From positions 1 through 55,348 of the forward strand of contig JACZSM010000012.1 in assembly GCA_022574185.1 (NCBI GenBank): a stretch of 55,348 nt of DNA. The letters run 5' to 3'. Below, piece by piece: positions 49,032-55,348 of this stretch (the first letter of the stretch is position 1; every line of letters starts with the position of its first letter). The position numbers were made by a program, and so were the translations under genes. The notes beneath the pieces were generated by a model that was not told where the DNA came from, did not search any database, and was given only the letters and a program-made list of their open reading frames with translations. This stretch comes from Pseudomonadota bacterium (GTDB lineage Bacteria > Pseudomonadota > Gammaproteobacteria > Steroidobacterales > Woeseiaceae).

Positions 49032-50122
49032 CGTACTTTCAGGCTCGCCAAACCGATCAGCACAAGGATGACCGTAATTATCCAGAATCGAACAATGACT
49101 TTGGGTTCCGCCCAACCTTTGAGTTCAAAGTGGTGGTGCAGTGGCGCCATGCGAAAGACGCGTTTACCGGTTAACTTGAAAGACACGACCTGAATGATGA
49201 CCGACAATGTTTCAACAACAAACACACCGCCCATGATCGCGAGCACAATTTCCTGGCGAACGATAACGGCGACAACACCGAGTGTCGCACCCAGAGCCAG
49301 TGCTCCGATATCGCCCATAAAAACCTGAGCCGGATACGTGTTGAACCACAGGAACCCGAGGCCAGCTCCTGCGAGCGCCGCGCAGAACACCATGATCTCG
49401 CCGGTCCCCGCAACATAGGGAATGCCGAGATAGCTCGAAAAGTTAACGTTACCGGTGACATAGGCAAAAAGGCCTAGCGTCCCGCCGACCAACACGGTAG
49501 GCATGATAGCCAAACCGTCCAGACCATCCGTCAGGTTAACGGCGTTGCTAAAGCCAACGATGAAAAAATAGGTAATGACGATCTGGAACAACCCGAGCGG
49601 AATCTTCAGGTCTTTGAAGTACGGAATCAGAAGTGCTGTGGCCGTGTCCAGCGTGCCGGTTTCTAATGCATACACATACAGAGCACCCGCAGCGATCAGC
49701 GCCGCGACCGACTGCCAAAACAGCTTTTGTTTCACCGACAGGCCGACCGGATTCCGCAATACCAGCTTCTTGTAGTCGTCGACATAACCGATAACGCCGA
49801 ATGACAACATGACGAACAGGACAATCCAGATGAACACATTCTCGAGGTCTGCCCACAACACAGTGCTGACAGCGATCGCGGTCAGAATTAATGTGCCACC
49901 CATTGTCGGCGTCCCGGCCTTGGGTATATGGCTCTGTGGCCCATCATCGCGAATGAGTTGACCGATTTGATTATCGTTAAGCTTCGCGATCATGCGTGGA
50001 CCGATGACAAAGGACAGGATCAGTGCCGTCAATGCACCGAGAATCGCGCGCATCGTCAGATAATGGAATACGTCGAATCCCGGTTCGAACTGCGCCAGAT
50101 AATTCGCGAGATAGAGCAGCAT
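49028..50122 (-). CDS. mraY: Phospho-MurNAc-pentapeptide translocase MraY
   Basis: Makes lipid I by transferring phospho-MurNAc-pentapeptide to undecaprenyl phosphate. ATG 50122 gives 364 residues (E. coli 360), [38 protein letters not shown]. Ten transmembrane helices and the GTPTMGG, FVDDYKK-like [18 protein letters not shown] and [11 protein letters not shown] motifs are visible. It starts 2 bp after murF and overlaps murD by 4 nt. Confidence 0.97.
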   Translation of the reverse strand: MLLYLANYLAQFEPGFDVFHYLTMRAILGALTALILSFVIGPRMIAKLNDNQIGQLIRDDGPQSHIPKAGTPTMGGTLILTAIAVSTVLWADLENVFIWIVLFVMLSFGVIGYVDDYKKLVLRNPVGLSVKQKLFWQSVAALIAAGALYVYALETGTLDTATALLIPYFKDLKIPLGLFQIVITYFFIVGFSNAVNLTDGLDGLAIMPTVLVGGTLGLFAYVTGNVNFSSYLGIPYVAGTGEIMVFCAALAGAGLGFLWFNTYPAQVFMGDIGALALGATLGVVAVIVRQEIVLAIMGGVFVVETLSVIIQVVSFKLTGKRVFRMAPLHHHFELKGWAEPKVIVRFWIITVILVLIGLASLKVR

Positions 50123-50124
50123 CG

Positions 50125-51486
50125 TTAGGCCTCTCGTCTCATTGCGTCTGTCGCACGAAGTGCTTCGACGACGCGTTCCATGCGCATACCGCGCGAACCC
50201 TTGATCAGGATGTTTACGTCCGCCGAAATATCGGCCATAACGCTCGCAGTCAGGTCGTCGATCGAAGCAAACCATTCGCCGTCGTCGCCGAACCCTCTAA
50301 TTGTGTGCTTGCTTAGGTCACCGATCGCAAACAAGCGATCGACGCGACAATCGGCGAGCGCTTTGCCCGTGTCGAAATGCAGTTGGTCAGCGTTCTCGCC
50401 AAGCTCGAACATATCGCCCAGTACGAGCCAGTTTCGGCCGGACAGGGTGGCGAGGAAGTCACCGGCAGCGCAAACCGATTCCGGATTGGCGTTGTAGCTG
50501 TCGTCGTACACGACTGCACCGTTGCGGCCCGCAACCGGTTGCAGCCGGCCTGCCACTGGCTCAATCGACTCGAACGCATTACGAATTTGTTCTGGCGAAA
50601 CCCCGAGTGCGGTAGCTACAGCGGCTGCCGCACAAGCATTGCGCACGTTGTGGATACCGGCCAACGGCAGCGTAAGATCGACCACCGCTGCGGGCAAATG
50701 CAGGCGGAACGACGTGGTGCCCTTTTCGGCAACAATATGATCCGCATGGACATCGGCGCCTTCGCCCAATCCGAAACTTAGAATTTCGATGTCGTCTACC
50801 AGTGACAGCCAGTACTGGTAGAACTCATCTTCGGCATTCAGGATGGCGAACTGCGGCCGTGTATCGCTTTGCAGAATTTCTCCCTTACCGTGCGCAATGC
50901 CGGTAATCGAACCATATCCTTCAAGATGCGCTACGCCAGCGTTACTGATGACGACCACGTCGGGCCGCGCCAGCGACGTAAGGTAACCGATTTCGCCGGC
51001 GTGATTGGCTCCCATCTCGAGTACGGCATAGCGATGTGACGAGTCGATCCGTAACAACATGAGTGGCATGCCAATGTCGTTGTTAAGATTCCCGGCGGTG
51101 GCAAGAGTTGGGGCAATTTGTGACAAGCACGCTGCGATCATTTCCTTGATCGTCGTCTTACCATTGCTACCAGTAACGCCCACAACAGTCGCTGCATGGC
51201 TTTGACGCCACGTCGCACCAAGCCGCCCTAGTGCCAACCGCGTGTCGTCAACCGTGATCTGCGCAACGTCGTCCTCGACGACCGATTTCACAACTGCGCC
51301 TGCGGCACCTTTATCACTGGCCTGACTGACAAATTCGCCGCCGTCGAAATTCGGCCCGGACAGGGCGAAGAACAATTCACCACGCCTGAGCGTGCGCGAA
51401 TCGGTACTTACGCCGTCGAAAGGGCAATCCGCCCCGTGCAGCGTGCCACGCATTGATTGGGCAACTGACGAGAGCGTCGCGTTCAC
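50125..51486 (-). CDS. murF: UDP-MurNAc-tripeptide--D-alanyl-D-alanine ligase
   Basis: Completes the pentapeptide by adding D-Ala-D-Ala from DdlB. 453 residues, ATP motif GSNGKTT (106-112), [12 protein letters not shown], and [12 protein letters not shown], with the C-terminal [13 protein letters not shown]. Start codon is GTG with a GTGA overlap on the murE stop, an alternative start codon in an otherwise ATG series. It ends 2 bp before mraY. Confidence 0.97.
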   Translation of the reverse strand: MNATLSSVAQSMRGTLHGADCPFDGVSTDSRTLRRGELFFALSGPNFDGGEFVSQASDKGAAGAVVKSVVEDDVAQITVDDTRLALGRLGATWRQSHAATVVGVTGSNGKTTIKEMIAACLSQIAPTLATAGNLNNDIGMPLMLLRIDSSHRYAVLEMGANHAGEIGYLTSLARPDVVVISNAGVAHLEGYGSITGIAHGKGEILQSDTRPQFAILNAEDEFYQYWLSLVDDIEILSFGLGEGADVHADHIVAEKGTTSFRLHLPAAVVDLTLPLAGIHNVRNACAAAAVATALGVSPEQIRNAFESIEPVAGRLQPVAGRNGAVVYDDSYNANPESVCAAGDFLATLSGRNWLVLGDMFELGENADQLHFDTGKALADCRVDRLFAIGDLSKHTIRGFGDDGEWFASIDDLTASVMADISADVNILIKGSRGMRMERVVEALRATDAMRREA

Positions 51487-52997
51487 TTGCCCACCTCTGC
51501 TCGAGCCGCAAGACTGGCCATCGCCGCACTGTAATCCGAAAAATCGCGGCGCTCGTCACCGATTAACTGATAATTCTCGTGGCCTTTGCCGGCGATCAGT
51601 ACGACATCGTTGGGCTGCGCCTCCCTGATGGCCCACGCGATCGCTGCCGCACGATCTTCAATAATCGTGGCGTTTTGCGCATTCGTCAGACCGTCTACGA
51701 TGGCCGCAATAATTTTGCCCGGAGATTCGCTGCGCGGATTGTCACTCGTAATAATAATTCGATCAGCGCGTCGTTCGGCAATTCGGCCCATCTGCGGGCG
51801 TTTACCTGGATCACGATCACCGCCGCAGCCGAACACGCACCACAGCTTGCCTCTGCAGTGACTGCTGAGTGCCAGTAATGCGACGTCGATTGCTGCCGGT
51901 GTATGTGCGTAGTCGACATAGACCGATGGCGTGTCGTTAGCAGACTCCACGCGTTGCATGCGCCCGGGCGGTGCGTCTACATCACCAAGAACCTCGCAGG
52001 CCATGCCGATCGGCACATCTTGCTGCAGTAACATCGCCAGCACGATGACGGCATTCGCAATATTGAAGTCGCCCGGCAGGGGCAATGTAAACTCGCCGTC
52101 ACCCCAAGAACTACTCACCCTGACCCGCGATCCGATTTCGCGCGCGACGACTGAACGGACGAAAACATAAGGCCGGCCGTTCGTGGCCCGGTCCAGGTTC
52201 GTCGATACCGTCACAACAGCCTGTCCACATTGTCCCGCGAGCTGCAACCCAAATTCCGAGTCGATATTGATGATGCAGCTCTTTGCGCCAAACTCAACGA
52301 ACAGGCGCGCCTTCGCCGCACCATAGCTCTGCATGTCACCGTGATAGTCGAGATGATCGCGACTCAGGTTTGTGAACAAAACCGTATCGAATCTGATTCC
52401 GTCCACGCGATTTTGTGCCAACGCGTGCGATGACACCTCGATGGCCGCAAATTCCGCCCCGTCATCGCGAAATTCGGCGAGCCGGCCCTGCAGTTCGACA
52501 ACACCCGGCGTCGTCAAGCCTTCGACGCCGTCGAATTTGCCGATACCGGTACCGAGCGTACCAATATAGCCGCAAATCTGCCCGAGCCGTTCGAGACACT
52601 GTGCAATCAACCACGCTACTGTCGTCTTGCCATTCGTTCCCGTAACGCCGATAACTTTCACTGTCTCTGATGGCGTTGCAAAAAACCGATTGGCGATAGT
52701 GCCGAGATGCGTTGGCAGATCGACGACCGCGATAATCGGCACGCCGACATCTCCGGCGGGCATTTCAGCCGTCGATGCATCGAATGCAACGGCTGCAACA
52801 CCAGCGTCTACGACCTCCTTGAGAAAATCCAGTCCGTGATAACTCGCACCGCTGCACGCAAGAAACAGATCGCCTCGCTCGATCACGCGACTGTCACTGG
52901 CAAGACCATGGACGCTGATAAGCGGTGCATCGGCAAGTCCTTGCAAAAGATCAGCAAGATTGATTGACAATGTCAGATCTTCGGCCGGCATGCTCAT
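51483..52997 (-). CDS. murE: UDP-MurNAc-L-alanyl-D-glutamate--meso-diaminopimelate ligase
   Basis: Adds the third residue to the stem peptide. 504 residues, ATP motif TGTNGKTT (119-126) and NLSRDHLDYHGDMQSYGAAKARLF. The substrate motif is SDNPRSESP, with DNPR indicating meso-diaminopimelate rather than lysine. ATGA overlap with ftsI. Confidence 0.97.
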   Translation of the reverse strand: MSMPAEDLTLSINLADLLQGLADAPLISVHGLASDSRVIERGDLFLACSGASYHGLDFLKEVVDAGVAAVAFDASTAEMPAGDVGVPIIAVVDLPTHLGTIANRFFATPSETVKVIGVTGTNGKTTVAWLIAQCLERLGQICGYIGTLGTGIGKFDGVEGLTTPGVVELQGRLAEFRDDGAEFAAIEVSSHALAQNRVDGIRFDTVLFTNLSRDHLDYHGDMQSYGAAKARLFVEFGAKSCIINIDSEFGLQLAGQCGQAVVTVSTNLDRATNGRPYVFVRSVVAREIGSRVRVSSSWGDGEFTLPLPGDFNIANAVIVLAMLLQQDVPIGMACEVLGDVDAPPGRMQRVESANDTPSVYVDYAHTPAAIDVALLALSSHCRGKLWCVFGCGGDRDPGKRPQMGRIAERRADRIIITSDNPRSESPGKIIAAIVDGLTNAQNATIIEDRAAAIAWAIREAQPNDVVLIAGKGHENYQLIGDERRDFSDYSAAMASLAARAEVGK

Positions 52998-54721
52998 CGA
53001 CTCATTGCCTGCATGATGCTGTTGGGATCTCTGGCCGGTAACGCATCAGGCGGTACAGCAAGCAAGCGCAACGATTCCGCCATGATGTCAGCAAACACCG
53101 GCGCCGCGACTTCGCCGCCATAATAAAGTTCACCGCTAGGCTCATCGATGACGACAACCACTGCCAGACGCGGTTCACTGGCAGGCGCCAGTCCAGCGAA
53201 TACGGATATGTACTTGTCTTTCGAGTAACCTCCGGCCGCAAATTTCCAGGAGGTGCCGGTTTTTCCGGCTACTCGATACCCGGCAACTGCGGCACCCACG
53301 CCGGTTCCACCCGGTCGCACTACTTCTTCGAGCATGCGTAGCACCGCGATGGCCGTGTCCTGCGAAATAATCTGCTCGCCTTCGCCCGGTTGCTCCAGCG
53401 CGAGCAGAGAAATGGGTCGCAAAATGCCGTTGCTGCCGATCACGCTGTAGGCTTTGGCAAGCTGCAATGGCGTAACAGACAGCCCGTAGCCGTAAGCGAG
53501 TGTTGCCTGACTGATGGGTTGCCAGTAGCTGTAATGCGTCAGCAATCCTGCAGATTCGCCTGGGAAACCACTGGCCGTTAACGAGCCAAGACCGAATCGC
53601 TTCATCGTATTCCAGAGCTGATCTGGCTGTAATGACATCGCAAGTATTGTTGCGCCGACATTGCTTGAACGCGCGAGAATGGTTGTCAGGCTGACACGAC
53701 CAAGATTGCGACCATCCTCGATGGTCTTGGCGCCTACGGTCACGTAACCCGGTGCGGTGTCGATGATGCTGCTGGGACGGTACTGGCCGCTTTCCAGAGC
53801 CGCCACGACAATGAGTGGCTTGATGCTTGATCCCGGCTCGAAGATATCGGTAATTGCGCGGTTGCGATGGTGCTCGGGCACCAGCTGTGAGCGATCATTC
53901 GGATTGAAAGATGGCTGATTTGCCATCGCCAGAACTTCGCCCGTGCGTGTGTCAATTACAACTACCGACCCTGATTCAGCGTGGTAGGACTGAATCGCTG
54001 CTTTGAGAGTCCGGTAGGCAACATACTGAATACGCAGATCGATGCTGGTACGCAATGCTCTTCCCTGACGTGGCGAACGAATGCTCTCGACATTTTCGAC
54101 GGAGCGTCCAAGTCGGTCCTTGAGCACGCGCTTCAGGCCCGACTCGCCAGCGAGCCAGTGATTAAATGCAAGCTCGAGCCCTTCCTGGCCCTTGTCATTG
54201 ATACCGGTAAAACCAACGAGATGACCTGTGACCTCGCCCGCCGGATAATAACGCTTGTATTCACGTTGGACATTGACTCCAGGCAACTTCAACGCCATGA
54301 CTGCTTGTGCCTTGTCGGGATTCAAATGACGTTTCAGATAGATAAACTCCTTGTCCATGCTGTGCGTGATCTTGTGCATCAGCAGCTCTGCATCCAGTCC
54401 AAGGACGAGTGCCAGTTTTGGCACGCTATTCACCGCTGGTGCGAGTTTTTGTGGGTTTGCCCACACGCTGTCGACCGGTGTGCTGATAGCAAGCGGCTCA
54501 CCATTGCGGTCGGTAATCATGCCGCGGTGCGCCAATATCTTTTCCGTGCGCAAATGTCGCGAATCGGCTTGCTGGTTCAAAAAGTCCTTACTAAGGACTT
54601 GTAAATGCACCGCACGAACAATCAGCGTGGATGCAACAAGCGCGAAGAACACTGCAACCAATGTCAACCTGCCAACACAGCGCCTGACCGTCTTTTGTTT
54701 TGTCTCGGCGCCGCTCGTCAT
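52994..54721 (-). CDS. ftsI: Peptidoglycan transpeptidase FtsI (PBP3)
   Basis: Septal class B penicillin-binding protein. 575 residues (E. coli 588). One N-terminal transmembrane helix (LTLVAVFFALVASTLIVRAVHL), the pedestal domain, and the transpeptidase domain: SxxK Ser298-Ser-Ile-Lys301, SSN 352-354 and KTG 487-489. It overlaps the ftsL stop by 4 nt and the murE start by 4 nt. It works with FtsW. Confidence 0.97.
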   Translation of the reverse strand: MTSGAETKQKTVRRCVGRLTLVAVFFALVASTLIVRAVHLQVLSKDFLNQQADSRHLRTEKILAHRGMITDRNGEPLAISTPVDSVWANPQKLAPAVNSVPKLALVLGLDAELLMHKITHSMDKEFIYLKRHLNPDKAQAVMALKLPGVNVQREYKRYYPAGEVTGHLVGFTGINDKGQEGLELAFNHWLAGESGLKRVLKDRLGRSVENVESIRSPRQGRALRTSIDLRIQYVAYRTLKAAIQSYHAESGSVVVIDTRTGEVLAMANQPSFNPNDRSQLVPEHHRNRAITDIFEPGSSIKPLIVVAALESGQYRPSSIIDTAPGYVTVGAKTIEDGRNLGRVSLTTILARSSNVGATILAMSLQPDQLWNTMKRFGLGSLTASGFPGESAGLLTHYSYWQPISQATLAYGYGLSVTPLQLAKAYSVIGSNGILRPISLLALEQPGEGEQIISQDTAIAVLRMLEEVVRPGGTGVGAAVAGYRVAGKTGTSWKFAAGGYSKDKYISVFAGLAPASEPRLAVVVVIDEPSGELYYGGEVAAPVFADIMAESLRLLAVPPDALPARDPNSIMQAMSR

Positions 54722-55005
54722 CGCCGTTCCACTATGTAAATTTCTGTTGTTTGTGGCCGCACAAGTGACAGATCGTCCGTCGCTACCCGCTCAATGCGAG
54801 CATGCGTGGCCCAGGTGCTCTGTTCGATCTGTAACTGACTCCATTCGATATTCAGTTCGTCGCGTTCGTGTGTAAGTTCCTCAAGTTCGACAAATAGTTT
54901 ACGTGACTCGTGTTTCGTGTAGATCACCGCCATCGCGCTGAGTACACATACGAGCCCGAAGACGACGACGAGCAAGAACGGTTGGCGCTGTGCTGAAATC
55001 TGCAT
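54718..55005 (-). CDS. ftsL: Cell division protein FtsL
   Basis: Small bitopic divisome protein of 95 residues. It has a short cytoplasmic tail, one transmembrane helix (FLLVVVFGLVCVLSAMAVIYTKH) and a periplasmic coiled coil (RKLFVELEELTHERDELNIEWSQLQIEQS), the FtsL layout. Its ATG shares a base with the rsmH stop (TGATG), and it overlaps the ftsI start. Confidence 0.93.
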   Translation of the reverse strand: MQISAQRQPFLLVVVFGLVCVLSAMAVIYTKHESRKLFVELEELTHERDELNIEWSQLQIEQSTWATHARIERVATDDLSLVRPQTTEIYIVERR

Positions 55006-55348
55006 CAGACCCGCTCCGCAATACGCAGCCGTGCGCTGCGGGCGCGCACGTTGGCTTGTATCTCTTCGGCCGTCGCTGAGATTACTTTTCCGACCAACGC
55101 CAGCTTAGGTCGAAATTCCACTGGGACCTCAGGCATGCCTCGATACTGCTCGGCTTCCCTCGAGGCATTTCGCATGAATCGTTTGACGATGCGATCCTCC
55201 AACGAGTGAAAGCTGATTACACAAAGACGACCACCGAGTTGCAGAACACCAATCGATTGCGCGAGCGCGGCTTCGAGTTGCCCGAGTTCATTGTTGATAA
55301 AAAGTCGAATCGCCTGAAACGTCTTTGTCGCCGGATGTCTCGTTCGCG
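55005..55348 (-). CDS. rsmH: 16S rRNA m4C1402 methyltransferase RsmH, C-terminal part (cut by window edge)
   Basis: N4-methylates C1402 of 16S rRNA. Only the last 113 or so residues are in the window. They read TRHPATKTFQAIRLFINNEL, GGRLCVISFHSLEDRIVKRFMR and then KLALVGKVISATAEEIQ; this is the family C-terminus. The normal first genes of the dcw operon (mraZ and the rsmH 5' end) lie beyond the edge. Confidence 0.95.
   Translation of the reverse strand, partial: RTRHPATKTFQAIRLFINNELGQLEAALAQSIGVLQLGGRLCVISFHSLEDRIVKRFMRNASREAEQYRGMPEVPVEFRPKLALVGKVISATAEEIQANVRARSARLRIAERV

Noticed and set aside
1..55348. CRISPR array, tRNA, rRNA or phage
   Set aside because: No regularly spaced repeats, tRNA-like cloverleaf, rRNA blocks or phage structural genes were recognised, though a covariance-model scan was not run.

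Overview
The window is a 55 kb stretch of core chromosome from a gammaproteobacterium. The evidence is the conserved neighbourhoods: pncC-recA-recX-alaS, pgeF-rluD divergent from bamD, pilSR-pilA-pilBCD-coaE-zapD, secA-M23 peptidase-dciA-lpxC, and a complete division/cell-wall (dcw) run from rsmH to ftsZ. LpxC, BamD and a meso-DAP type MurE show a Gram-negative envelope. It is not an enteric arrangement: ClpB, SucCD, a glutamine-dependent NadE and type IV pili sit together. I cannot name the genus; an uncultured or marine lineage is only a guess. No rRNA, tRNA, CRISPR array, prophage, insertion sequence or defence island was seen.

Layout. Positions 1-6892 (minus strand) run GT4 glycosyltransferase, pncC, a lipoprotein serine hydrolase, thpR, recA (own SOS promoter with a perfect LexA box), recX and alaS (cut by the window edge). 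mutS is divergent at 6971-9529. Positions 9607-22331 are nearly all minus strand: sucC-sucD-nadE, rluD-pgeF, clpB (with a heat-shock type promoter), FmdB-like zinc ribbon, DUF502 protein, aspS and a small alpha/beta hydrolase, with bamD the only plus-strand gene. Positions 22539-32526 (plus) form the type IV pilus block: pilS-pilR, a sigma-54 promoter with dyads upstream, two tandem pilins, pilB, pilC, pilD, then coaE and zapD. Positions 32655-55348 (minus, apart from dciA) carry the dcw cluster read toward lower coordinates (rsmH-ftsL-ftsI-murE-murF-mraY-murD-ftsW-murG-murC-murB-ddlB-ftsQ-ftsA-ftsZ), then lpxC, an M23 family protein, secA and mutT.

How the parts work together. The dcw genes make lipid II and the divisome that uses it; most junctions are 1-11 nt overlaps, implying one translationally coupled transcript. 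PilS/PilR would activate the sigma-54 pilin promoter, PilD processes pilins, PilB powers assembly and PilC is the platform. RecA, RecX, MutS and MutT form a repair and mutation-avoidance theme.

Most of the window is ordinary. The least explained items are a family of dispersed inverted-repeat elements (REP/REPIN-like, four loci), a ~100 bp MITE-like hairpin next to the DUF502 gene, a large lipoprotein hydrolase inserted between pncC and recA, a PgeF lacking a conserved N-terminal segment, an M23 peptidase with Asn in place of a catalytic His, and a SecA with a ~55-residue insertion. I found no convincing new multi-gene system.
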